Shown piece after piece: positions 20,224-31,700 of a stretch of 64,000 bases of DNA. Source of the stretch: Asparagopsis taxiformis (lineage: Eukaryota > Rhodophyta > Florideophyceae > Bonnemaisoniales > Bonnemaisoniaceae); NCBI GenBank assembly GCA_030407315.1, contig JALQPE010002243.1:35107-99106 (forward strand), written 5' to 3'. The notes below the pieces were generated by a model that saw only the letters and a list, made by a program, of their open reading frames with translations, did not search any database and had not been told where the DNA came from. The position numbers were made by a program, and so were the translations under genes. Each line of letters opens with the position of its first letter. Position 1 is the stretch's first letter.

Positions 20224-20634
20224 GGCTATATAGGTATTGGCATCGTGCCGGGAGGGAAAGGGGACAATTATCGAACGAGCAACGGCTCTAGTCTACGACT
20301 GACTTCTACGTTACGTATTACGTTTTCGCCTAACGAGGCTTCGTCTCCGTCGAGCTGCGTACTCCCTACCCATCGCCGCACGTGAGGCTGATTGCGTGTA
20401 GTGCCTCCGGGCTTGGTTGAGAGCGCCTCTGGTGACGTGCCACCTCGTCCGTTAACGTAATCCTCGCGTGGATTGTTGCGTCGTGACGCTCGTGTCTACT
20501 CGCTAACCTCTACCTTCTACCGTTCTACCAATACAGTCAAACACCAGCGGGTGGCACTGTTCGTTGTTTCGTTTCGTAAGGACAGCGTGTCCGTGGCTCG
20601 TACCAGCTACTTCTAGAACTAACGTCGTTCCACA
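20224..20634 (+). repeat. Element B 5' LTR, right part
   Basis: It ends CCACA one base before the PBS. It contains TATATA at 20227-20232, directly beside the insertion point of element A. The LTR start is not resolved. Confidence 0.65.
20227..20232 (+). promoter_or_regulatory. TATA-like box of element B LTR
   Basis: TATATA in GGCTATATAGG, 3 bp from the TSD of element A, about 400 bp before the LTR end. Confidence 0.4.
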
Positions 20635-20635
20635 C

Positions 20636-20653
20636 TGGTCTCTCGACCTAGAA
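20636..20653 (+). promoter_or_regulatory. Primer-binding site of element B
   Basis: The same 18 bases as in A, C and D. Confidence 0.85.
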
Positions 20654-20668
20654 GTTGCTACGAGCATA

Positions 20669-20737
20669 ATGACAACCAACGAGGTTGAGCTCTTTTACGC
20701 TACGAAAAAGCTACGTGCTACAGACTACGGTCTATGA
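20669..20737 (+). CDS. Short upstream ORF overlapping the gag start of element B
   Basis: 22 codons from the first ATG after the PBS. Its TGA overlaps the gag ATG as ATGA (20734-20737), in a different frame. It could modulate gag translation through termination-reinitiation. There is no sign of a conserved peptide. Confidence 0.3.
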   Translation: MTTNEVELFYATKKLRATDYGL

Positions 20738-23034
20738 ATTACGCTGTGTCGAATCCCAGCGCGTCGCCCAGGCAACCGTTGCCAACGTCAGCGGACGCCG
20801 AAGCCGACGTGGCCTTGTCAGCAGAAACGATCTTCGCGACCGATCGATCTATCCCGCCGGATATCGAGGCGATCGGCCAGCTACCACGTACGGTAAGCCC
20901 GTTTGAGTCCTTGAGTATGGACCCCGCAACGCGCGGTCAGCTCGAGCAAGGGAACGTGACTCCCACGGCACTACGTATAGTGTACGAAGACCTTCGAGGT
21001 CACATCGAAAGGGCGAGCGACGCGGCCGTCGACGAAGCCGTAAGGCAGAGACTCAGAGTCTCGGAGCGCGAGGCTGCTGCGTTACGTGAACGCTCAGCGA
21101 CCCTCGAACGGGAAAACGAAAACTTGCGAAACCGCCTCTCCGCCGTGGAGGGAAGACTCGGCTCTTTTGTCGTAGTATTTAACGAAATCGTCGCCGGACG
21201 CTCCGCTCCGCCGAGCGGAAGCGACCCGAGTTACGAACAAGGCTCGCGCGCCTATAACTCGCAATCCTCCCCGGCCGTTCCGGGAGGATACCTATCAACA
21301 CCCGGACCCACGACTCCAACGACGGTTGGAAGGGGGGCGACAGTGCAACGAGCCATCGCCAACCCCGACGAGACGCCACGAAGGCAATTACGTTTTAACG
21401 ATACGCCAGACCACGCGCGGTCGGCGGATGCAGCACGAGCTGCACAATTCGATACGAGAGCTCCCCCGCCACGTGAGACGTATATTCCGTGGCTGGGTAC
21501 GTTCGGCACGACGGACACGCGAGTCCACGAAAACGAACGTGCCGACGCGGTACGCTTACCAGGGAACGCCCTCGGACCCGTTTGCCACGCGTTGGCAGAG
21601 CACTCGACAATGCTCGACGCATTTGCGAACGTGGTGTCGTACCGCATGTACCGACTTAACGATGTACGTGAACATCTCTACGTGAACGAGAGTCAAAGCG
21701 TGCACAAGCTCAAACGTGAGCTGGAGGGACTTTTCCCTACGTTAAAGCCGTTCTCCGGTCGGAATCCGATTACGTTGCTCGGATTCCTCGCCCAAATACG
21801 TGATGGGTTCAGCACACTCGGAGTGTGCGAGGGTGTGGCAGTACGTGCGCTGCACTTCTTCTTCCTCGAAGGGGACGCCCGAAGGTTCTACGATTCCCAG
21901 TGTACGACTGGCGTGATCACGACTGATCCGACGAAGAGGTTCTCGTGGCCTCACGTGATCAACGCGTTCATTAAACGGTACCTGCAAGACGACGTGTTTA
22001 CGGACCGACTCCTCGTTCACCACTACGTGCGTGGTTTACTGCCCTCGACGCGGGCAGCAGTGACGGAACGACTCCGGTCACTTCCCGAACGAGAGAGGAA
22101 CGACCTCACCGTTGTGAGACGATTGGCGACGGCCGAAGGAACGACCTTCCGTGCACGTACCGGAGCTGTCGCGTCAGCTGCGAAGCCGAAAGTGCGGTTT
22201 CCGATGAAGCCTACGTTGGATATTTCCGACCACGAGTCGAGGAAGTTCGCGGACTACGATGAGTCTGCGTACTTACGTAATGAACGGGCTAGCGAGCCCA
22301 GTTACCACGATGGTAACCCGAACATCCCCGAGAGGGATGATGACGTCGTGTCGCTCGCTGCGGTTCACGTTGCCGAGAATTTAGAGGCGATACTCTTCAC
22401 GAATGGGCCGCCGCCCAACGATACGAAAACGGCAAACGAAAAGCCGGACGAGCTCGAAGCTCGATTGAACCGTCCATGCGAGGACGTGCCGAAGCTCACG
22501 AGCGAGCGGACGCAATTAGCGCATTCCGTAATCCCGAATGATTACTGGACGCTATCGTGTTGGTCATGCCGCGAAGATGGCCATTCGACGTTTACGTGTC
22601 CGCGTCTGACGCCAGATCAACGGATCTTTTTCGCGTACAAGTACTACCTCTTCCACGTGAAGAGCAACCCACGGCAGGCTGAGTACTTCCGCCAACGAAT
22701 GGCCAAACGAAACCAGGAACGACCTGGTGAGCGAGGGAACGTGAACCCGCGGAGGTATGGCATGCCGCCTACGATACTCCGAAACCCCAATCGTGACGGG
22801 GGAAGACCATTCGACCGGCGCCGCGGCGACTTTCGTAATGATCGACGTGATCCCCGCCCGTGGGCGAACGAACGAAATGGCCAGCGTAATGGCCGCAGCG
22901 GAGTCTACGTGACGACTCCTGCTGACGAAACACCACTCGAAGTGGGGACGAGTCACGATGACGAACGAGCTTCGTGGGCTCACGACGACGACGTGTCGAA
23001 CGGCCTCGCACCGGAAAACGACCAGGCGATGTAG
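20734..23034 (+). CDS. gag: Element B Gag polyprotein
   Basis: 766 codons, intact. A coiled coil lies at about residues 85-150 (RVSEREAAALRERSATLERE). A Gag core follows (VVSYRMYRLND, LHFFFLEGDARRFY, HYVRGLLPSTRAAV). A CCHC knuckle, CWSCREDGHSTFTC, is at about 609-622, then a basic Arg/Asn-rich tail. The start is the ATG at the ATGA overlap. The tail encodes the slippery heptamer at 23013-23019, and pol overlaps by 61 nt in the -1 frame. It is more diverged from A and D than they are from each other. Confidence 0.88.
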   Translation: MNYAVSNPSASPRQPLPTSADAEADVALSAETIFATDRSIPPDIEAIGQLPRTVSPFESLSMDPATRGQLEQGNVTPTALRIVYEDLRGHIERASDAAVDEAVRQRLRVSEREAAALRERSATLERENENLRNRLSAVEGRLGSFVVVFNEIVAGRSAPPSGSDPSYEQGSRAYNSQSSPAVPGGYLSTPGPTTPTTVGRGATVQRAIANPDETPRRQLRFNDTPDHARSADAARAAQFDTRAPPPRETYIPWLGTFGTTDTRVHENERADAVRLPGNALGPVCHALAEHSTMLDAFANVVSYRMYRLNDVREHLYVNESQSVHKLKRELEGLFPTLKPFSGRNPITLLGFLAQIRDGFSTLGVCEGVAVRALHFFFLEGDARRFYDSQCTTGVITTDPTKRFSWPHVINAFIKRYLQDDVFTDRLLVHHYVRGLLPSTRAAVTERLRSLPERERNDLTVVRRLATAEGTTFRARTGAVASAAKPKVRFPMKPTLDISDHESRKFADYDESAYLRNERASEPSYHDGNPNIPERDDDVVSLAAVHVAENLEAILFTNGPPPNDTKTANEKPDELEARLNRPCEDVPKLTSERTQLAHSVIPNDYWTLSCWSCREDGHSTFTCPRLTPDQRIFFAYKYYLFHVKSNPRQAEYFRQRMAKRNQERPGERGNVNPRRYGMPPTILRNPNRDGGRPFDRRRGDFRNDRRDPRPWANERNGQRNGRSGVYVTTPADETPLEVGTSHDDERASWAHDDDVSNGLAPENDQAM

Positions 23035-23058
23035 GTCACGAGCCACCCACATCGCCTG
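23013..23058 (+). promoter_or_regulatory. Candidate -1 frameshift signal, element B gag/pol
   Basis: G-GAA-AAC at 23013-23019, spacer GAC, then a perfect 10-bp stem: CAGGCGATGT (23023-23032) with ACATCGCCTG (23049-23058) and a 16-nt loop. The gag stop lies in the loop. No pol ATG exists near the junction, which favours frameshifting over reinitiation. Confidence 0.75.
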
Positions 23059-25429
23059 AACCCTTACGTGAAAGGGGGACGACCGACGTCGATGATTGGT
23101 CCTCCGCAGGCTCACCGACGAACGAGAGTTACGAAGAGCTCACGGCCGCGAAGGCCAACTCAAGTCAAACGATACCCGACGTGGGGAGAGACACGAAGTC
23201 CGACGGGACGAACGAACCTCACACGAAGAGGAAGTCTCGCAGACGATCGAGACGCGCTACCCGGAAGCACGACGCTTCCGAACGCGAGAAAGCCAAGCAC
23301 GCGGCTTATACGAAGTGTGTCGACGCAAAAGAAGCCATACGGGCTCATGCGGTGAAGCGACGAACCGCCAATGAAGACGTAGACCGTGCGCCGGTCAGGA
23401 CCGAACCGTTGGTTCTCGACGGGCATACGTGCCTACTTGCTTCGAAGCATTATATCGTGTCCGGAACGATAGGACTAGACCTCAACGTGATGAGGGCGAT
23501 TACCATCGCGATGGATACGTGCAGCGGCTACAACTTGATACGAACAAGTTTACTACCCTACGACTGGGTCGACCGCTGTCTACGTGACGAAGAGCTACCG
23601 AAGCTCGGAGACGCCAACGGGCGACGTTTGCCTATCGAAGGCGCCATCCTGCTTCGCGTCAGGCTGGGGAACTCGCTGTTACGCGTAAAATTTTTCGTAG
23701 CCAACACGCTGGCTGTTCCCGTCATAATGGGCACGTCGTTCATGTCGAAGCATGTCGATGCTATACGCTGTCGAGCGCAGACAATCGAGCTCCATCGAGG
23801 AGACACGATACCTATCATCGCGGAAGGTGATACGACGACTCCGTACGAGGAGGGGGAAGAGACGAATCCAAACGTGGAGCACCCGAAACGCCGCGAGCGT
23901 AACGCGGCCTCGAATAGGCCGAGCCGAACGTTCTCGGTTCGCTTGACGAAGTACACGCGTGTACCGGCGATGTCGCAACGGACCGTCAACGTGACGACGG
24001 ATGCGACCGGACTCGTGTTCCTCGAACCGAAAGCGTCGGTGCAATTCCGGCATGGGCTACGCATAGCCAACGGAGTGGTCGACGTAGGACCAAGAGAGAC
24101 GTTCTCTATCATCGTGTCGAACTTCACGAAGAAGGACCGCGAATTGCCGAAGGGCGCGACGATTGTGTACGCGGTACGCTCCCCGTTGAGAATCGTCCCA
24201 CTCAAGCGTGAGGGCGGCGAAGCCCTCGCGAAGGTTTTGAACCTACCGCTAGTCGACGCGACGACGCGGACAAATACGAACGGGTTGGGCGACGAAACGC
24301 CAGACCCGTTGGTCAACGAAAAGGGGAACGACCCCGCCACGAATTGGCAGTCGACAATCGATTTGTCGCACCTCGACGACGAGGATTTACGAAAGCGCAT
24401 ACACGAGATGCTAGGCACACATTCGTCAATGTGGACGAGTGGTCGCCTCGGCGAAATCAATGCTACGGAGCATCGAATCGAACTCGAACCGGGCACGCGG
24501 CCCATACGTTCAATGCCCTATCGACAGGGTCCGGCTCTACGTACGATAGCCGAGGAGCAAATCACGAAGATGCTCAACGAAGGGGTTATCGAACCCGCGT
24601 CCAGCGAATGGGCGTCACCAATCGTGTTGGTGCCGAAGAAGGACGGATCCTTACGTTTCTGTGTCGACTACAGGCGTTTGAACGCGAAAACGATCGCTGA
24701 TTCGTACCCGCTTCCTCGTATGGAAGATTGCCTCGATTCGCTTGGCGACGCCGCCATATTCACGACACTCGACTGTAACGAAGGTTACTGGCAAGTGCCC
24801 GTCTCCGCCGAGGACCGTGATAAGACAACGTTTACGTCTTTCATGGGAACGTATCGCTACGTGCGAATGCCCTTCGGGCTACGAAATGCCCCCGCTACGT
24901 TTCAGCGGACGTTGGACATAATCCTCTCCAGAGTACGTTGGCAATCGTGCCTGGTCTACTTAGACGACGTAATCGTCTTTTCGAAAGATCTCGAGTCTCA
25001 TCTGGGTCACGTCGACCAGGTACTTTCCCTGCTACTCGCAGCAGGAGTAACGTTGAAGCTCGCGAAGTGCTCGTTCTTTCAACCACGAGTTGACTACCTG
25101 GGGCACGTGATTACCCCAGGGAAGCTGCACGTCGCAGCACGGAACAAGGAAGCCTTTCGTACGGCTACGTTCCCGCGGGATAAGACGCAATGTCGATCGT
25201 TTTTGGGCGCGGCCAACGTTTACCGCCGTTTCGTAAAGGCGTATGCCGAGATCGCTCGGCCATTCAACACGATGTTGAAGAAGGACGCTTCCCCCGATTG
25301 GACGAATCCAACTGACGCGCAGACGAATGCGTTCGAAACGTTGAAGACAATACTGGTGTCGCCACCAGTACTGAACCTTCCGAAGGCGGGACGTCCGTTC
25401 ATGATCGATACCGACGCGTCGGCGTATCA

Positions 25430-25434
25430 GCTGG
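25430..25434 (+). repeat. Target-site duplication of element C, left copy
   Basis: GCTGG before the C 5' LTR, repeated at 61488-61492. Confidence 0.9.
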
Positions 25435-26221
25435 TGTGGTGCAATTTATGCCGCTAACGCGAACGCGGGTTGAAGCGATATCGACGAGTTGAGTCCGCGT
25501 GCATCCGCGCTGAGTTAGCTAGTAAGCGAGCGTACGCGTGGCGAACCGATTACGTGTCACGGTGCACCTGCGCGAACGCGTGCGATTGCGAACCCGGCGC
25601 CACGTGTAGCGATTTCTACGAATTTCCCTTTATTTCCCCTTTTTGGGTTTTTTATGACGAAAGTCTTTTTCCCAAATATTTCCCTTTTGCGAGCGAGCGG
25701 CCGCCGGCCGGCCACGGTAGGACAGCCTGTCCTTTAGTAGTTAGCTATTAATGGTCGTTCAGCTTCGCACCTTACCAATAAACAGCCAGCATCTTCGCAG
25801 CTACGAGTTAAGCGTTTAGCGAATCGCGAGGACCGATTGCGTTGAAACGTTGCGTGCGGGTTGCTCACGATCGCTGACGGTCGCGTGCGCGCTGCGCATC
25901 AACCGATCGTCGAACCGCGTCGCACCGCGATAGCGCGCGTTGCGTCGCACGCCACTAGGCCAGGGATTTACGACCCCTGTGTGGATCGCGTTGTGCTCGA
26001 GTTTACTCGGTGATCTCACCCTGAGATCACGGCTTGCGCCGGCCCGCGAATCCCGTGTTGCGATCGTTCCCTACGCGTTCCGCCGTTGTACCACCCGTTC
26101 GCCAGCGCGACCGAGCGACGCGCGAACGCAAGTTCAACCAGCGCGTTACGGTTCTTCCTCGCCCTGACACGGCTGCAATTCTAGAACTCCCTTAGCGATC
26201 GCCATCCCAGCTGGTCCTACA
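25435..26221 (+). repeat. Element C 5' LTR
   Basis: 787 bp, starting TGTGGTGCAATT and ending GGTCCTACA. It is near-identical to 60702-61487. No clear TATA box is seen. Confidence 0.93.
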
Positions 26222-26223
26222 AC

Positions 26224-26241
26224 TGGTCTCTCGACCTAGAA
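26224..26241 (+). promoter_or_regulatory. Primer-binding site of element C
   Basis: The same 18-nt PBS, two bases after the LTR end. Confidence 0.85.
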
Positions 26242-26797
26242 TTGCGCGAACCGACGTGCGAACTCAGCGAAGCACAGAAACTCCGCTTGGGGAAAACACG
26301 GGACGCCAAACCTATCGCTTACTCTAATTCTTCCTTTATCCGTTCGTCGTGCGCGACAGCGAGGGCGATTGACGCGTGCGCGCGTATCGCTATCCCGGAA
26401 GTGGTGCTATAGCCTCTCTGGTTTGTATAACTACCCTATCTCTACTACGACGGTTCGCAGCGCGGAACGACGCGATCGAAGACGCAGCGCGTGCGCGCGC
26501 TAGTTCGCAACCCTAACGCGGGTTCGGTGGTGCCGAAAATACTGGGTTCGCGGACGATCGAGACCCGTCTTTGCGCGTTCCGAGCGAGGAAGAAGCCCTC
26601 CTGCGAGCGAACTCGTCCCCTCACCCTTACTACGCGCGCCCGATACGCAGACAATTTTCGGGAAGCGCTTCCCTTTTTACTTGCCAATTTTTCGACGCGC
26701 CGACGCGAGATTTTGACGCGCGCCGAATTCCCCTTTCTCCTTCCCCATCATCCCTTTTTCCCTTTTCCCTATGCGATGATCGAACGCAACCGCGCCG
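26242..26797 (+). other. Untranslated leader of element C
   Basis: About 556 bp between PBS and gag. Open frames here have no recognisable product. It probably contains packaging signals (inference). Confidence 0.45.
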
Positions 26798-28770
26798 ATG
26801 GATCCATCCGCACCCGAGCGATCGAACGCGCCGACCGAACCGCCGCCAGTCGCGTCGCAAACGCACGCAGTCGACGCGCTGGTCGCTTCACATCCCTGAC
26901 CCTACCGCTTCTCCGTGGCCGCCGTTACCGACGCAAGCGCTCGCGAGCATCGACGACGACGCGCAAACGTCCGACGATGGCGCCGCAACGAAGCGCGAGG
27001 CCGAGTTCCGCGTTTCAGACGTGCACGCTACGCCGTCCGCAACGCTTCCGAGCTTGGTTCGACAAGTAGTGGACGACCCTACGTTCCAATGCATGCTCCA
27101 GGCAGAAGTCCGAGCGGCTGTGGACCGCGCCATCAAGGGCCAATCACGTGGATTGACGGCTCAGATGAGGGCGCAAGTCCACAACCTAATCGTCACTACG
27201 ATGGACTCCCGCGAGGAGCACAATATATATTGAACGCGCGAACGTCGCTGCGCGCGAAAACCGAACGCGAACCGCAAAGCGCGCGACCCCTACGAACTAC
27301 GCGCGCGACGCGGACCCCGAAGGATGGCTGGAACTGGCGCGCCAGGACCTGTCATTCGACGACCATCCGCGTTCGGATAGCGACGATGGACCCGCACATC
27401 CCGGGCTGGTAGAGATCCAGCCGTTGAACGAGCTGTTCACGCGCGCGCTTTCGTATCGCACTTATCGCTTGCGTAATACGGACCGCGCGTTTAACCGAGC
27501 AATTGCGAGCGAATTGGCTAACACCGCGAAAATGGTGCGCCATTCGATGCAAGGAGAGAATTTCACGGGCGCTGACGGAATCGCCGTGCTATCGTTCCTG
27601 AAGTATTTCAAGAGCGCATGCGACGACACCGGCGTATCCGAAGGCGCAGCGTTGCCGATTCTCAAGTATTTCCTGGCCGACGAGGCACGCGACACGTTCC
27701 AAACGTACGTGGGACGAACGTTCCGAGGAGCCCGCGCGGGCGTCGACTCGATTACGTGCTACGCGGAAGCCGTTCAGTGGCTCCTGCTAACCTATGCGCG
27801 CGAAGGCGACGTCGCGCAAGCGTATCGTGACGTGGCGCAACAAACGCAAGACCCGAAGGAAACCGAAACGCAATTCGCTACGAGACTACGACGCCGCGCG
27901 CTGCGCTGCGGCGATGCATTTAGCGAGCGAACGCTTGTTTCTATCTTCGTTGACGGTCTACAACCCTATGCGCAACACCTCGTACGGGACGCGCTGTCTC
28001 GCGATCCGCGTCGATACACCTTTCGAGAGCTAGTCTCCATGGCGCAGAGCCACGGGGACACGCACCGAGCGATGACGCCGACGACGAGCGCGCGACCGCT
28101 ATTGCGGCGAACTCCTGTGCTCTACGTGGAAGAGGACGAGACACCGACGCTGCAGGCACTGACCGTGGGGCATACCCCGCCATCGGGCTTCTCATCGCCA
28201 AACGTCTCAACATCCGCCGCGACGCCGCACGCTCCGCGCGAACGGAAGTTCTCGACCCCGAGCCCCATGCGAAGTCCAACCTCGCTTGGCACACCTTCGT
28301 CGAATTATCGCACGCCACGCTCTCGCGACGCATCGCCCGCCGACCGCTCGCGACGCTTTGCGCATAACGACGACCGAGAACGCGAACGCGCGGGACCGTA
28401 CACGGCGCACATACCGCGCGCCACTTACCCACCGCCTATCGTGAGACAGACGGCACCGGCCGACACGTCTCGCACAGCGGCGTTCCGCTGTCTGATATGC
28501 CGGAAGTTTGGGCATCCTATGGTAAGCTGCCCGCTGCTCTCATCCGAGCAACAGGCCGCAATTCGCGAGATGCATAGCCACGCGCGTCTGACGCCCGAAG
28601 AGCTGAACCTGCAGCGTAACGTTCAGGTTTTCGAAGTTTCCGCGGACGATGACGCACGCGAGCGCGAAAGCGCACGCACGCGCGAGGACGACGCGCACGA
28701 CGGCGAGCAGCTCACGCCCCACTCGGTTCGCTTCGCAGAAGACCCGGGAAACGCCTACGAGGAGTCGTAG
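26798..28770 (+). pseudogene. gag: Element C Gag polyprotein, frameshifted
   Basis: A likely start is ATG 26798 (MDPSAPERSN). That frame stops at 26899. Gag-like sequence continues in the +1 frame (ALASIDDDAQTSDDG, then a segment rich in Val, Asp and Arg) to TGA 27231. The main Gag core is in a third frame from about 27232 (WLELARQDLSFDD, LSYRTYRLRNTD, ILKYFLADEARDTF). A CCHC knuckle, CLICRKFGHPMVSC, lies near 28492-28533. The second shift falls at an ATATATAT tract (about 27224-27231), a likely slippage site. The frame ends at TAG 28768-28770 after the slippery heptamer. The product is homologous to Gag of A, B and D. Confidence 0.75.
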
Positions 28771-28788
28771 CGGGTGGGCCGACTCCTC
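28746..28788 (+). promoter_or_regulatory. Candidate -1 frameshift signal, element C gag/pol
   Basis: The canonical heptamer G-GGA-AAC (28746-28752), a 6-nt spacer, then a perfect 9-bp stem: GAGGAGTCG (28759-28767) with CGACTCCTC (28780-28788) and a 12-nt loop containing the gag stop. The -1 frame is open from here into pol. Confidence 0.8.
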
Positions 28789-31700
28789 TCCACTCAACGG
28801 ACACGCGACGCGCGATGACGCAACCGCCGCGCGAAAGACCGCCTCCGTTACCACCCGAAACAGTGGTCCTGTTTCAGACCCCTACCGCGAACTACAAACT
28901 CGAGACCCGCGTCGGGTATAATCAACGCACGGCCACCGCGGTGACCGCCGTGCTTGATACTGGCGCGGGCCCGAGCCTCATTCGCGAGAACGTTTTAGGC
29001 GCTGATTGGAAGCGCCACGCTACGCCGCCGACGCTGCGCTGCGCGATTATCGACGCGAACGGACGACGACTCGCACCGAACGCGTCGTTGCGACTTAGCG
29101 TTCTTCTAGGTGCCCGCGCGCACCTTCAAACTTTCCTGGTGATGCCGCGCTTATCCGTCCCTTGCATTCTGGGAGCAGACTTCATCGACCGAGTGGTTCG
29201 GATGATCTATACTGGGCCGCAGCGCGCGTTGCGAACCCGCTATGGAGACCACGTCCCGATGCTCCCACGCACGCCGACGAAACCGCGCCGCGCACCGACT
29301 CCCAAGACTACCCGACCGACAGAATTCGCACCAATCCGCGTTGCGCGCCGCACGTCGATTCCGCCGCACGCGATGCAAGCTATCGAAGTCACCACGGGCG
29401 CTGACGGACGCTGCATTACGATACCCGCGACCGACCTCTACGGACAGAAGTTGCTTCGTCTAGCCAATGGTGAAACGCAGGTTAAAAGGAACGTGCCCTT
29501 CAGTGTGCATGTGCACAACGCCGGCACCCGCCTACAGGTATTGCCCAAAGGCATGAAGGTGGGCGCCGCAGTGCCCAACCCCGTAGGTTGCCTACAAGTG
29601 GCGCAAGAAGCACCGACTCCGCAAGACCGACCGCCCGACGATGCGACGCCATGCAACGCGACGAACCCGCCGGACCCGCGCGAAACCGACGGGATTGCGA
29701 ACGCGACGCCGCATTGGGAAGACCTCTTACGCGCGACGCTACGCGATGAGCGAGTAGACGACGACCTACACGCGCGAATTATCGAGATGCTGCGAAAGCA
29801 CGAGCGGATGTGGAATGGCACGCTTGGAGCCATCCACGCGACAGAACACCGCATCGAACTGGTTCCGGGGGCGACCCCCGTCAACCAACCGCCGTACCGC
29901 GCCGGACACGCGTCGCGCGAAATTATCCGTACGCAAGTGGATAAGATGCTCCGCGCTGGAGTGATCGAACCTGCTACATCGGAGTGGGCGAGCCCGGTCG
30001 TAGTTGTGCCTAAGAAGGGCGGGACTTCCCGCTTCTGCATCGACTACCGCCGCTTAAACGCCGCCACCGTCAAGGACGCGTATCCGATTCCGCGCATGGA
30101 CGATTGCGTCGATTCGCTCGGTAACGCGACGGTTTTCACTACGCTGGACTGCAACTCGGGATACTGGCAGATCCCAGTGGCGCACGCCGACCGCGACAAG
30201 ACTACGTTTACGTCGCATGTTGGTACGTATCGCTTCCGCCGTATGCCCTTTGGACTGTCGAACGCGCCCGCGACGTTTCAGCGCGCGCTCGATATCTTGC
30301 TCGCGAACGTGAAATGGCAGCACTGCCTTGTCTACCTGGATGACGTAATAATCTTCTCCGCCGACGTAAATGCGCACGTGCATCACGTCGACGAGATACT
30401 GGGAATCCTCGGACGCGCTGGCGTTTCGCTTAAATTTGCGAAGACCGAGTTCTTCAGGCGCTCGGTGGACTATCTGGGACATACTATTTCGCCGGGGAAG
30501 CTATCCGTACCGACGACGAAATGCGACGCGCTGCGCGATGCGACGTAGCCGACGACGAAGACGCAGCTGCGCAGCTTTCTGGGAACTTGCAACGTATACC
30601 GCCGATTCGTTGAAAAATTCGCGTTCGTAGCCGCACCGCTTACGCAGCTGTTGAAGAAGGACCAAGGAGATAACCTACCCGCGCCGACGCCAGAGCAAAC
30701 GCGCGCGTTCGAATCATTGCGACGAGCGATGCTATCTCCGCCTATTCTTCGCCTACCGCGCGAGGGACACCCATACGTGCTCGATACCGACGCGTCGCAA
30801 GGACAAATCGGATGCGCATTATTACAGCTAGACGTAGACGAAGACACATTACATCCAGTCGGATACTGGTCGCGCACGCTTAACGACGCGGAGCGAAATT
30901 ATTCGACGACGGAACGCGAATGCCTCGCGGTGGTATGGGCAGTGTTACTACTACGCGCGTATCTAGAAGGACGAAAGTTCACGGTTCGCACGGAACACAA
31001 TTCGCTGCGCTGGATTCTAAACATGACCTCTGCGGAAGGACGACTCGCGCGCTGGCGATTGCGACTCGCCGAGTTCGAGTTCGACGTCGAATATAAAAAG
31101 GGTAAACGCCATGTTATCGCCGACGCGCTCTCGCGAATGGCCACGCGAAGCGGCGACGAGACGGAAATACCGGACGAGATACCCTGCTTCGACGCCGCGA
31201 ACATCGTTGAACCGCACGCGGACGCTTATGCGCGAACCGATACCGCGCTACTATGCGACTACGCAGAATACTACCCGAGTTTGGACTGCCTACTGGCAAC
31301 TCGGTCGTGCATCGAACCGCCCGTGTCCACTGACGAGTGGATTCGCGAGCAAGCGACGGACGAATTCTGCCAAAACGCGAAACGCGATGTCGAAACCGCG
31401 CCGCAGTCGCGCTTTCACCTGTCCCCCGATGGGATACTTATGAGGACCGCGCCGCTCGACGACGCCACGCAGATAGTCGTGCCCGAAGCGATTAAGGGGC
31501 GCATTTTGCGAGCTAACCATTATGCGGTAACTGCAGGACATCCGGGCGCGCGCCGCATGTATGACGCAATCCGACGCGCGTACTACTGGCCGATGATGAG
31601 CGTATACGTCTACACTACGGTGAGACAGTGCGACGCGTGCGCACGTAACCGCGTTACGAAATATCGCCACCATACGAACGCCCTGAAGCTATTCCCCGCG

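Larger units (their letters stand above)
22974..25434 (+). pseudogene. pol: Element B pol, first part: protease, RT, start of RNase H
   Basis: The -1 frame, open through the gag overlap. The protease motif reads AMDTCSG where A and D have VMDTGSG, so the catalytic DTG loop has lost its glycine and the enzyme is probably inactive. RT is well preserved (FCVDYRRLN, LDCNEGYWQVPV, FGLRNAPATFQR, YLDD). RNase H starts with DTDASAYQ and is then cut by element C, whose TSD GCTGG is at 25430-25434. The open frame ends at 25457 inside the C LTR. The rest of pol is at 61493. Confidence 0.88.
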
